DNA of 64,000 nucleotides from Diaporthe sp. PMI_573 (lineage: Eukaryota > Ascomycota > Sordariomycetes > Diaporthales > Diaporthaceae), in the NCBI GenBank assembly GCA_021399435.1, contig JAJTUP010000060.1, positions 304,708 through 368,707 of the forward strand, given 5' to 3'. Below are positions 1-10,327 of the stretch, one piece after another. A program made the translations under genes and the position numbers. The notes under the pieces are model-generated. The model was not told the origin of the DNA. It did not search any database and saw only the letters and a program-made list of their open reading frames with translations. Positions within the stretch are counted from its first letter, which is position 1. Each line of letters begins with the position of its first letter.

Positions 1-8
1 TCGCCAAG

Positions 9-1059
9 ATGGTGAGGCTGACGGCGGACCTGATCCAAAACTCCCTCTCGTACCTCAACCCGCTCAAGGAGAGGGAGCTTGACCTCCGAGGTGCGTTTAG
101 AAAAGGACAGATGCTACACACATGATCTTTGCTTGAGAGAGCTAGAGTTGATATCAAATGTTTTGTCTTGTTGGCAAATAGGTCACAGGATACCGACCAT
201 TGAGAACCTTGGTGTCGCCGGCGTACGTAAAAAACGATCCCTTCCCCCTGTCTTGTTCTCCGGGCTCTTTCACGCGCGCCTGACTTGCTAACGCCCTGGG
301 GAACCGGTTGCAGCCACAAGACGCCATCGACTTGACCGACAATGACATCCAGATCCTCGGCAACTTCCCGCTGTCCCCGCGGATACAGACGCTGCTCCTG
401 GCGCGCAATCGCGTCGCCACCATCCAGCCCAACCTCCCCAGCGCGATCCCCAACCTGAAGAACCTGGTGCTGGCGTCGAATCAGCTGGTCGAGCTGTCGG
501 ACCTGGACGTGCTGGGCAAGTTTGCGCGCCTGACGCATCTGGTGCTGGCGGACAACCCTGTCACGAAGAAGGAGGTGGGTCACCCCAGACAAGGTCAAGG
601 CTTGAAGTGAGGACGGAGGGCTGACCGTGTTTGCAGCACTACCGATACTGGGTGGTTTGGCGATGTCCCACGGTGCGGTTTCTTGATTATCAGAAGGTCA
701 AGCAGGCGGAGCGGGAGAAGGCTACCGAGTTGTTCGGCACGGCAGAGGAGCCCACGGAGCTGGCCTCAAAGGTAGGAACACCATTCGCTGGATCCCTGTT
801 GGGAACACGTGTGCTAATGGAGGACGCTCAATAGATCAAGGGCATCAAGTCCCAGACATTCGCAGGTTCCACGACGAACGGGGAGGCTACCGGCGGGTCA
901 AAAATGAAGCGCCTAAAGCTCACGGACAAGGAGAAGCAGAGACTACAAGAGAGGATCAGGAAGGCCAGCAGCCTAGAGGAGATCATACGGTTGGAGAAGG
1001 AGCTGGAGGAAGGCCGTTTGCCCGCTGGCATCATGGGCGACGATGCCATGGAGGAGTAG
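9..1059 (+). CDS. LEA1: U2 small nuclear ribonucleoprotein A' (Lea1)
   Basis: Leucine-rich-repeat protein of the U2 snRNP; in the family it partners U2 B'' on stem-loop IV of U2 snRNA and acts in the nucleus in early spliceosome assembly. I read five exons (9-90, 182-222, 314-574, 637-771, 835-1059) joining to 247 residues. Visible marks are the N-terminal ELDLRGHRIPTIENLG block, successive LRRs (for example LKNLVLASNQLVELSDLDVL) and the LRR-cap segment HYRYWVVWRCPTVRFLDYQK that follows the last repeat, all in the order and spacing of human U2A'. The C-terminus is charged and helical (LTDKEKQRLQERIRK). The ATG lies only 9 bases from the window edge, so the promoter is outside. Start choice rests on family alignment, which begins MV(K/R)LTA. 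The identification is firm; exact intron edges are inferred from GT-AG signals and reading frame. Confidence 0.93.
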
Positions 1060-1707
1060 GCGAGGTTGTTCTGTTGCTTGGATATAGGACATGTCACGCA
1101 TACTGTGGAACAAGGCCGAGGGCATTTGGATTTGACATCCAAGGTAGTGTCGGCGCAACGGGCTCCATAGTCTGGGAAAAAGGCCCACCAGCCCGTCCAG
1201 CTCTTTGGTCCAGCGGTGGTGTCGCACTCCATCACACTTGACCGAAGGCTATCAGATAGGCCAGACAGGGTTTGCATTTGTATGAGCTGCATGCTCTGCT
1301 GAAAAGGCAAAATAGCACCGGAATATAGTGCACAATACCACCCATTCCGAGCAACTTCCTGACCGGTGCGCTTGTTCAACACTTGAACAACTTCTTAGTC
1401 AACTGGCCGTGTATCACCGGGGCAGCCTCGGATGCCGCGAGATCCTCATAAATCCTCGGTGAGCTCCATCCGCCCTCCTAACTCGAGCATCCCTCGGCAA
1501 GCCCTTCATGCCAGGACCCAATTGGGCGAGGCCATGATGCTTTGTCCTTACTGTGGGGCACGGCAGCACGTTACGGGTTCTGACCGGCGAGGCCCTCACA
1601 AGTGGACGCCATGCCCCCATCAGGAGTGCGTCTGAGAACAAAGCTAGGACAACAGCTCAGAACAAGAAAGGGATCGGCTTCCTCCTCCGGGGGGGGTCTG
1701 CCAGCCT
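1060..1707. other. Convergent intergenic region, no supported gene
   Basis: This lies between the 3' ends of LEA1 and the histone-fold gene. A 67-codon open frame at 1432-1635 ends in two CxxC-like pairs (CPYCGARQH and CPHQEC) but has no recognisable family and no coding continuity, so I do not call it. An eight-G run sits at 1689-1696. Confidence 0.5.
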
Positions 1708-2434
1708 CTAACCCGTCATGTGCACGTCCCCGTCCTCCGGGCCCAGGGCCGCCTGCTGGTGCGCCTCGTCCTTGACCACGTCGTGGACGCCGAAGCCGTT
1801 GATGCTCTTCTGCCTCTTGCCGTTGGGCTGGCCCGCCGCCTCGTGGGCCCGGCCGTCGCCGGCCAGCTTGCTGCCCTGGAGCTTGGCGCGCGTCTCGGCG
1901 GCCCTGTGCTTGATCTCCTTGTAGGGCTGCGCCTTGGGGATGGTGTCGTCGAGGAACTCCAGGTTGTCCTTGGCGATGACCGCGGCGGCTGGAATTTGAT
2001 TAGTGGCTTGGCCAGGTTTGGATGAGAGCGAGACTCTTCTTACACAGGTCCTTGTACTGTACGTTCCTCCGTGGTTTCCGGTCGAGCTTGGCCATGTTAT
2101 GGCCTTGCTCTGCGAGATACTGGATGAACATTTCCTGAAGATAACTGTCAGCGACTACCTTTTGAAGCAATAGGTGTGAAACAAACAGAGGGCGGTTGAG
2201 CAGGTAAGGTCAACTCACAGTAGCCAATGTTATAGCGAACGCCGCGTTATTTGAGCAGATGTTGATGTCTTGGTCCACTGCGATGATCTTCTTGACTCTC
2301 GATACTGAGTGACAAGGTCAATACAGCTGTTGAACAGGGACAAAGAGGCGCAGAGAAGGAGAAAACTCACGAGGCAGCTGAACGGTGCCCGTCACCTCAT
2401 TGCGAGGCCTAATAGGAGTTGTGTTGTAAGGCAT
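1708..2434 (-). CDS. DPB3: DNA polymerase epsilon subunit C / CHRAC-type histone-fold protein
   Basis: Small NF-Y/CBF-type histone-fold protein. In this family it pairs with a second histone-fold subunit in DNA polymerase epsilon (Dpb3-Dpb4) or in CHRAC-like remodellers, binding double-stranded DNA in the nucleus. Four exons on the minus strand (2371-2434, 2219-2304, 2044-2134, 1708-1988) give 173 residues. The fold runs from about residue 22 to 100: LSRVKKIIAVDQDI, then NNAAFAITLATEMFIQYLAE, then KPRRNVQYKDL and VIAKDNLEFLDDTIPK. The rest is a charged, low-complexity tail ending VHMTG. The first 20 residues are unstructured. The Dpb3/POLE4/CHRAC15 branch fits better than NF-YC because of the AEQGHNMAK and RKPRRNVQYKDL stretches, but the exact complex cannot be proved from sequence. 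Exon phases close correctly. Confidence 0.82.
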
Positions 2435-2766
2435 CTTGGTGTCTCAATTTTGAGTATCGCGGAGAATGAAGTGTGAGGTTATTATGTACGATGTGCAGTA
2501 TGAGAATCAACCTGATCTCGGCGTGGTTAATTGAGACGCGGTTCTTGTCACTGGGTGTGACGCGCCTGCAGCCAGGTGCAGGCCTAGGGGTGTCGGCTCC
2601 AGGGTTGGCAGGGACTAGGGTGCTAGTACAGTGGCAGCGCTGAATACGTCGTTGAATAGGGGACCCGCCTGCCTGCCGCGTGTCGTGCCGTCTCGGGCGC
2701 AGTACTTAGACAGGCGGCAATGGCACCCATCTTCAACCTCGACGGCTGCATTGCGACTATGCGATC
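2435..2766. promoter_or_regulatory. Divergent promoter region between DPB3-like and CLC genes
   Basis: This 332-base gap separates two divergently transcribed start codons and must hold both promoters. No clear TATA box was seen. An ATG at 2720 opens a frame that stops after a couple of dozen codons, before joining the CLC frame, so it is at most an upstream ORF for the chloride channel. Confidence 0.45.
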
Positions 2767-5446
2767 ATGGATTTACGGCGCCGGCCCTCGGTGACCTCAC
2801 GCCTCTCCTTTGCCGTCAGTAATGCTGAGCGTGGCGAGCCTGTAGACTTGCCAGCCGTCGCAGCCGACCAGCAGATCGAGGAGGAAATCGCCGAGATCAA
2901 GAGATACGAGGTACCGTCCGCTTCCCACCTCTTGGCCCGCCCCGGTCTCGTGCTGCTGAACCTGGCTAATGATGCGCCCAGGACTTTACAACCATTGGTG
3001 CGCCCCCATAAGACCCAGCCGCCGCTCCCAACGTCCTGCATACTCGCATACTCGCATACTCACGCCGCTACACAGATTGGGTCCAAGATGCCGCACAGGA
3101 ACGACAGCGCCGGAAAGCGCGCAGGAAGCGCACCGCCGGCCTCTACGACAGCGGCCAGGCCGACTGGAGGCACAGGCTGTATGCCCTGTACGAGGCCGCC
3201 CAGGGCTGGATAGTCATCACCATCATCGGTGCTGCCATCGGCCTGAACGCTGCCTTCCTCAACATCATCACGGAATGGCTGGCTGACATCAAGATGGGAT
3301 ACTGCACCACTGCATTCTACCTCAACGAGAACTTTTGCTGCTGGGGCGAAGACAACGGCTGTCCCGAGTGGCATCGCTGGACCGGCTTCGAGCCTGTCAA
3401 CTACGTAGTCTACATCATCTTTGCGGTACGTGTAGAAACCCAGGGGAACTGCCGCGCTTCAGCTGCTGATACCAGTAGACCATGTTTGCCTTTGTCTCCG
3501 CCACTCTTGTCAAATGTTATGCGCCTTATGCGGCTGGGTCCGGCATCTCCGAGATCAAGTGTATCATCGCCGGGTTTGTCATGAAGGGCTTCCTCGGGTT
3601 TTGGACGCTTCTGATCAAGTCCATCTGTCTCCCCTTGGCCATTGCTTCGGGCCTGTCCGTTGGCAAGGAAGGGCCCAGTGTCCACTATGCCGTCTGCACT
3701 GGCAACGTCATCTCGCGCCTGTTCGACAAGTACAGGCGCAGCCGCTCCAAGACCCGTGAGGTTCTCAGCGCGTGTGCTGCTGCAGGCGTGGCCGTGGCCT
3801 TCGGAAGTCCCATCGGCGGCGTCTTGTTCTCCCTCGAAGAGATGAGCAGCTACTTTCCCCTCAAGACCATGTGGCGGAGCTACTTCTGTGCCCTTGTCGC
3901 CACGGTCGTGTTGGCCTTCATGAACCCCTTCAGGACCGGTCAACTTGTCATGTTCCAGGTCACCTATGACCGGTCCTGGCATTTCTTCGAAACGCCGTTC
4001 TACATACTCATAGGCGCTATGGGCGGCCTCTACGGTGCCTTTGTCATCAAGTGGAACCTGCGATACCAGGCATTTCGGAAGAAGTATCTGGCCAAGTACC
4101 CTGTCCTGGAGGCAACTCTCCTGGCGACCGCGACAGCCATCGTCTGTTACTACAATGTATTCCTCAGAATCGAAATGACAGAAAGCATGGAGATACTTTT
4201 CCTCGAATGCGAAGGGACGGAGGACTACCATGGTCTCTGTGATGCTCCCAACCGACTCTGGAACATCGCTTCTCTGTTTTCGGCGACGATAATCCGCATC
4301 TTCTTCGTGATCATCTCGTATGGTTGCAAGGTGCCTGCAGGTATCTTCGTGCCGTCGATGGCCATCGGGGCTTCGTTTGGCCGGGCGGTTGGCATCATCG
4401 TGCAAGCCATACACGACGCAAACCCTAACAGCGTCTTCTTCTCGGCCTGCGAGCCTGACGTGCCGTGTATCACCCCAGGTACCTACGCTTTCCTTGGTGC
4501 AGCGGCAGCTCTTAGCGGCATCATGCACATCACGGTGTCGGTTGTGGTCATCATGTTTGAGCTCACCGGGGCGCTCGTCTACATTTTACCCACGATGATT
4601 GTCGTTGGCGTCACAAAGGCTGTCAGCGACCTCATCGGAGGCGGAGGGATCGCAGACCGTATGATCTGGTTCAGCGGTATGCCATTCCTCGACGGCAAGG
4701 AAGAGCACAACTTCGGGGTGCCTGTTTCACACGCCATGACGACCGACGTGGTCTCCATTCCAATGTCCGGTTTGACACTCCAGCAGGTCAAGCAGTTACT
4801 CGCCAATGGAAAGTACCAGGGGTTCCCAATTGTCGAAACTGAACAGAACAAGATCATTGTGGGATATATTGGTCGCACCGAGCTGCAGTATGCCATCGAC
4901 CGGCTGAAGAAACAGCGTTCTTTGAACCCGCAGGCGAAGTGCAACTTTGCGTCGTCAACCAATGTGGCGCCTACAACACCATCCACAACGCCGTCGATCA
5001 CCGTTCTCGCTGATCCAATGTCATCTACGTCCATCGACTTCACCCGTTACGTGGACTTGACCCCCGTGACGGTCCACCCCCGCCTGCCACTGGAGACGGT
5101 CATGGAGCTGTTCCGCAAGATCGGGCCACGGGTCATCCTGGCTGAACACTACGGCCAACTGAAAGGCCTGGTGACGGTCAAAGACTGTCTCAAATATCAG
5201 TTCAAGGCGGAGGCTTCCGAGAATCCCCGGGACGACCAGCACCTCTTGCAGTCGCAGGAGAAGCTGTGGGGGGTTTTCCAGCAGGTGGCGGGCTGGGTGT
5301 CGTCTAAGGTGAACAATGCTTCTGGTGGGCGGATACGGTTGAGCGGCAGTTCTGATGAGGGAGACGGTTTCATCATGGACGGGACTGAGCAGGTCGAGGA
5401 TGAAGGGCTCGAGTTAGAGAGCAGAGGGCACGATGACAGGCGTTAG
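2767..5446 (+). CDS. GEF1: CLC-family voltage-gated chloride channel/transporter (Gef1-like)
   Basis: Eukaryotic CLC protein, in fungi usually a Golgi/endosomal Cl-/H+ antiporter linked to cation and copper homeostasis. Four exons (2767-2910, 2982-2997, 3076-3425, 3479-5446) give 825 residues. The second exon is only 16 nt, coding DFTTI plus the first base of D, and restores the conserved stretch RYEDFTTIDWVQD. The selectivity motifs are GSGISE near residue 191, GKEGPSVH at 232-239 with the gating glutamate at about 234, and PAGIFVPSMAIG near 455. About ten to twelve hydrophobic helices fill residues 85-560. Two CBS domains follow at about 586-640 and 696-745, ending in an acidic tail. The start at 2767 is the first ATG in the frame; the upstream ATG at 2720 is out of frame. 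Identification is secure; organelle location is inferred from family. Confidence 0.93.
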
Positions 5447-6106
5447 GTATTGGATATTTGTTAGATGAACTACAATCCTTTAGAACTCTTTCACTTGACA
5501 AGTGCCACAATTCACTGCAATGCTCTGGATCGGGGCGCTGAGTGCCAATAGTATGTAGTTTTTCATTCCTATACAGTCATTAGCCCCGGTTCCCTCACGA
5601 TTCGTCACACACATTATTACAGTAACAAAGCCACGGTCAAAAAAAATACCAAAACGGTCACTGCGGAGTTCCTGTGGCTTGCTTGCCTTCTGCCTGGTCA
5701 TCCCATAGGAAATTATTCTACAAAAGGTTTCCCTTCAAGGCGCTGCTCCATAGGATGCTATCCTATAAGATGGTATTTGATAAGAGTTTGTCCTATAGGA
5801 GGCTATTCCATAGGAGGCCATGCTATGAGAGAGAGGTTATCCTATAGAGGGTTTATCTCACAGGAGGTTTGGTAGTCTGTACTGTCCAGGGAGTCTACCA
5901 TAAACATCAATGATGGTGTGGCCGCATAGCAGGCACCCGAGCTTTGCTCGTGTTTAGCAAAACACATAATTGGGGCCCATCTCAAATGCTGACCTTGCCT
6001 AGAATGATATTCAACAATTTCCCATTGCGAAACTTCATCGTTTTAGAAGTGAACGGGCCAGTCATATCCTATTCGTTGACTATTCTACCATGCTAGCTCT
6101 TCCCCA
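5447..6106. other. Convergent intergenic region with AT-rich short repeats
   Basis: Between the CLC and GFA stop codons. No gene is supported; it carries the CCTATAGGAGG-like repeats described separately. Confidence 0.5.
5746..5880. repeat. Degenerate short direct repeats (TCC[A/T]ATAGGAGGCTAT-like)
   Basis: At least five imperfect copies of a 12-16 base motif close to TCCTATAGGAGGCTAT (variants TCCATAGGATGCTA, TCCTATAAGATGGTA, TCCATAGGAGGCCA, TCCTATAGAGGGTT) occur within 135 bases, with variable spacers. The core CCTATAGG is itself palindromic. They lie in the 3' gap between two convergent genes. Function unknown; could be a decayed minisatellite. Confidence 0.6.
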
Positions 6107-7324
6107 TCAAGGATTGACGTACAAGGGCTTTAAGAAGTTCCACCCGTCAAGCTTTCTGGTTTCCACAGTCTTGAAGTCGAAATCATCCAGGGCCCGCAAC
6201 GTAATGGGTCGTGAGGTCTTGGTTCTTTCCCGCAACAATCTCACATCAGCATCCAATGCTTCTTCTTCCGCCTCTGGAAGATATCAAGTCAACATAATAT
6301 CACATATGAAAACGAGAATCTGGATGTAATAATCGTGAAGGGGGACAGAGGAGGGTGCGGCGGGTTTGACTGCTCACCAGTAAGTGGACTCGGCGCGTTG
6401 CAGACGTGGACTCCGCAGTGCCGGCAGAAGGCCTTGCGAAGAATTTTCGTGTTGAACGTGCGATAGGCAAGATGCTCTTCGCCTTCGATGACCGTGTCCT
6501 CCAAGGGCGGATAGATCCAAATGTACGCACCCTGTGTCAGTGTCAGTCACTGGGTCGGCGAGCATTTATGTTTGGGACTCGACAAGGGACAAACTCACCC
6601 TGGTGCAGACGCTGCAGTTGCACTCGACGATTCTCTCCGCATCCACCGTGATGTCCCGCTGCTCCAAGGGCTTGTCGACCTTGACAGCCAGGGTCACTGC
6701 GCCACAATGGCATGAGCCATGGTCTGGTTCTGTGTTAGTTCGCGGGACGGACTTGCAGAAGCACTCGTTCACAGCTGCACGCACATATTTTGCCGCCTGC
6801 TCCGAGAGCCGGCTCGGGGCCTTTGAACGCGGCGGGCTCGTAGGGAGGGCCCAATGCCTTGCCGTCAAACCTTGAAGCCGGTCAGTCACAATCACCAGCT
6901 ACAGCAGCGGATTCTGGCACAACTTACGGTTTGACGTCGAGGGACAACAAGTCAATATTCTGCAGGGCTCGCGCCTCCAGGAGTGTAAGCATGACCCGCC
7001 CCGCACATTCGGTTTACTCTTTTCGGTATCTTTGCTTACATTGATGACGGTCCTCTGCGGCGAGGAGGCCAGGACGCCGGTGCCGCACTTGGGACAGAAG
7101 CGGTGGACGAACCCGCCCTTGTTAAAGGTGTAAGATGCCAGCTCATCGATGCTGCCCTTGACGATATCCAGCTGGTCCGGGATCAGGTACGCGTAGCCCT
7201 TCTTGCGGCAGATGCTGCAGTTGCACTCGGTGTACGAGGTGATCTCGGGCAGCTTGGCTTCGTAGATGAAGGCCCCGCAGTGGCAGTTGCCTCGATACGT
7301 CTTGAGATTACCGTCTGAGGACAT
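6107..7324 (-). CDS. Tandem two-domain GFA/CENP-V family zinc protein
   Basis: Six minus-strand exons (7040-7324, 6928-6974, 6785-6870, 6599-6723, 6378-6531, 6107-6273) join to 287 residues carrying two complete glutathione-dependent formaldehyde-activating (GFA, CENP-V) modules. Module 1 (about 8-110): GNCHCGAF, ECNCSICRKKG, FCPKCGTG. Module 2 (about 142-250): GSCHCGAV, ECNCSVCTRG, FCRHCGVHVCNAP. Each has the cysteine set expected to hold two zinc ions. The linker intron must use the acceptor AACCAG just before ACCATGG; the nearer ACACAG would create a stop codon. Members of this fold are described as glutathione S-adduct-handling enzymes, but substrates of fungal tandem forms are not known to me, so I give no reaction. 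A TATAAA on the minus strand lies about 106 bases upstream of the ATG. An in-frame upstream extension exists but lacks family support. Confidence 0.85.
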
Positions 7325-7429
7325 GGTGGTTGTTGACTGATGCGAGGTGGTGAGAGCGGTTATTCCCAAAGGGAGGAGCTGTGAAATACAAGTGCACAAT
7401 CGCAAATTAGTCAAAGAAGTGACGAAACG

Positions 7430-7435
7430 TTTATA
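7430..7435 (-). promoter_or_regulatory. TATA box of the GFA-domain gene
   Basis: The minus strand reads CTTATAAACG here, about 106 bases upstream of the start codon at 7324. The position and sequence suit a core promoter, but no transcript start can be seen. Confidence 0.4.
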
Positions 7436-10224
7436 AGAGCACGCCGCCTTCCTGAACAGAACGAGGATCTGACGCGCATCTGTTACAGCCTATTGGTTCC
7501 CCTGCCGTCCCCCCGCCGTCTGTGGCGCTTTCGGCGAACACAGGCAGTCGGTGCCGTTCGCTGTCGCGGGCAGCCGACGCGCCCTTGTGTTTGACACTGA
7601 TGTGTCACATACTCGGAACAATAAGTGCTCCGCCAGGATTCAGGTCCCCGGGCTGCTGAGCAATGATTGCTTTTGGAATATGACCGTGACGGCGGATAGG
7701 GGCAACCTATACACCGGGCTCCTGGGTACCTGATGTGACGATGATACGAGGATTAGAAATATGCCACTGCGCGCTGTCAGGTGATTCCGTCCCCCTGTGT
7801 CCTCGCAGCTGCATTATGGCCCGCCATTGTCAAGGCCGCTCCCGCCCCTGCCTGCTTGCAACTCGAATCATTGCTGCTGCAATCCGCAGATGGAAATCAC
7901 CAGCCGAGTAGAACCAGGTTGCAAACAGCCTTGGCCAATGTGCTTGGCGAGATGCATTGTGGGCTGCAGGATGTCGGCGCCGGAGCGGAGATGGACGGGC
8001 TAGTGGAGCCGGGATTTGTGGATCAGGAGCTCCGATCACCAGAGTCCCATGCGGCCGTATTGGCATGGGCATATATCTTCCGACTGCCTCCCATTCCCTG
8101 TCAACTGTGCTGCGTTCAGTTTGAGTGGCTACGGCCTGCATCTGCATCTGCATTGGCCATCACAGCAAGCGCTGCCGTCGGCCTCGTGCCTTTTCGGGTA
8201 TACTTGCCCACAGCACCCAAGATGGTCCATGGAGGTTAGCGTCTGTGTACTGTGTAGATCGATTCTCGTTGACGATCTCGCCCACTCACTCAATGTTACG
8301 CGACGCCCAGACGGATCGCCTCGAAGGTATATGCCGGTGTCCATTAGCACATCGGGACGGGCAGTCTCATCCAAGGGAACAGCTTCGTGCATCGCGGTAA
8401 TTTGGTTCGCCCCGCAGTGAGATGCATTCGTCTCTTCACCGTGCCTGCGCGAACAAATGATTTCTCCAGCCACCCCAGTCATGAGGGTAACATCGCAAGC
8501 CACACCACTTTGAATGTCAGGGCCGACATAGATCTGTACACAGTAGTCCGAGAAGATCAGCACCACCTGTCGGGCCTTTCTGTCATCGTGGATCTGTCAT
8601 ATAATGGCATGTATTGGCACACTGGTCCCGGAAAGTCGGAAGCCCCCTCTGAGTCTTTGGAATGTGTAAGTCGAGAATCAGGGCCCACAATGAGACGGTC
8701 GCAAGCTAGTTGACATGGCGGGCGGAGCCCGGTTTGTATCCGTTCTGTTCAGTTGTTGTACAACAATGCACGATGGAGACTACCGTGACGGGACGCTCGG
8801 GATGCGGAGTATGTAGTTGGTCCACTATTGGAAGGAATAGTATGTGCGATGTGTGTGTGGCTAGACGATCCCTGGAAGCTTCGTACTTGCTCATGACAAA
8901 GCGCATCGCTGTCTCGTTCTCGAACCGTAGTCAACCGAGCAAAATGCCGCGCAAGTGGGTACATTGGCTACGGTACACTAGACGCGTCGTCCATGTGATG
9001 GCCGGGAGAGCAAGGCGGCTCTGTTGGCCCCACCCGAGATGGTCAAGCTCGCGGGTAGTGAGGGGTAGAGTTGCCGGGGCAGGACTGCCCAGCCCAGTAT
9101 GTATGAAGACATCACGATGCTGATTGCACTTGGAGCTGGAATCGGAATGTATATTGAAGTACGGCGCACCAGCTTGTCAGCATAATTCACCTTGGTGACA
9201 CGGCAGAGGCTGATACAAATTAGCCCGAGTGGCACAAGGATGAGCCCCTGCGGTTCGTGGCATTCTCGAGCTCAATGACACGGGATACCCACTTTAGATG
9301 AGGAGAAAAGGGCGCACGATGATGATGCACCCATGATGATGTCGGCAATACAGTAGCTGGACACGACTGGAGAAGAGACTGGGAGTACGGAGTGGTGCTG
9401 TGTACAAAGGGAAGAGGGCATGGTGGAGCACGAGGTACAAGGTACTTTGGGGATGACCAGCAGAAGCGTTTTATGGAAGAGAAAGCTGACGTTCCTGAGC
9501 GACGAGACTTGCTGCACCGGGCAGGGGTATGGCCGCACTAGTGCTGCAAAGGGCGCGGGGCGGCAAGCTGACTGGTGGGCCGAACTGACCTCCCACGCTG
9601 GGCTCCAGGTTTGTGAGCCTTAGTGACCTTCAACCCCATCGTTGCCTGCATCCGATTACAAAACAGTATTTGGCCACTCTGTCGCGCCCGGGAGCCACTC
9701 GCCCAGTCGTCCAGTCAGCCAGTCCAAGGCCAATGCACAAAGAACAGGTGGGCTCTCTCGGGCTCCTTGGTCTCGGGACGACCTTCCTACACAGTACAGC
9801 GCAGACTAGAACCTACATCCCTGCCGTGCGGTGCGAGGTGCAAATCCATGTACTCCGTATCTCCCTCGACTGCCATGTCCCAACGGCGATCTCCCTCTGA
9901 GGGGCCCAACTTCACGATGGGCTGCCTAGGCTGGGATTCCATGACATGGACATGTTATGGCACGGATGGGCAGAGCTGCCGTGTATGGCGGAGCCAGCCG
10001 TCAGAAACCGGCTAGAAGCCGTCTGCACCTTGGGAAGCTCGAGGCCAGACGCCTCGGCCTGTTTGGTCCTCAGTACGCCCACTCCACTATGGAGAGTCAC
10101 CATATAGTCGGCCGTTTAGCTCTTACACGGGGTCAGAGAGCATACCTCATCGGTACCCCATTGCCTCCCCAGTTCGGATCGCTCTTCGGCAAGCCTTCGT
10201 GTCACTGTCAAGTCCCTCAATTTG

Positions 10225-10231
10225 TATAAAA
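10225..10231 (+). promoter_or_regulatory. TATA box of egt1
   Basis: TATAAAA lies about 97 bases before the Egt1 ATG at 10328, followed by a pyrimidine-rich leader. Sequence and spacing fit a TATA-type core promoter. Confidence 0.5.
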
Positions 10232-10327
10232 GACTGCGTCGTACACCTCTGCGTCTGCCGCCATTCCGGCCTCCCTCCTTCTTGCTGTTGGTTCCTATAT
10301 TCACGCCACAATACAATCCACGCAATC

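Larger units (their letters stand above)
7325..10327. promoter_or_regulatory. 3-kb shared upstream region of the GFA and Egt1 genes
   Basis: Divergent intergenic region. Several open frames of 90-150 codons exist on both strands (7781-8239, 8129-8566, 8710-9123, 9623-10015), but they overlap one another, have no recognisable domains and have unprotein-like composition, so I treat them as chance. The region holds the promoters of both neighbours. Confidence 0.5.

Noticed and set aside
1432..1635. Short frame ending in CPYCGARQH...CPHQEC, possible zinc ribbon
   Set aside because: Only the last 30 residues look zinc-finger-like, there is no splice partner, and it lies in a convergent 3' gap.
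3410..4528. 372-codon open frame antisense to the CLC gene
   Set aside because: It is the mirror of a strongly coding exon, rich in D/H/G/R and without any domain; the sense strand explains it.
8129..8566. 145-codon minus-strand frame between the GFA and egt1 genes
   Set aside because: Ends in a low-complexity CRCRCRP stretch, overlaps other frames, and has no recognisable domain.
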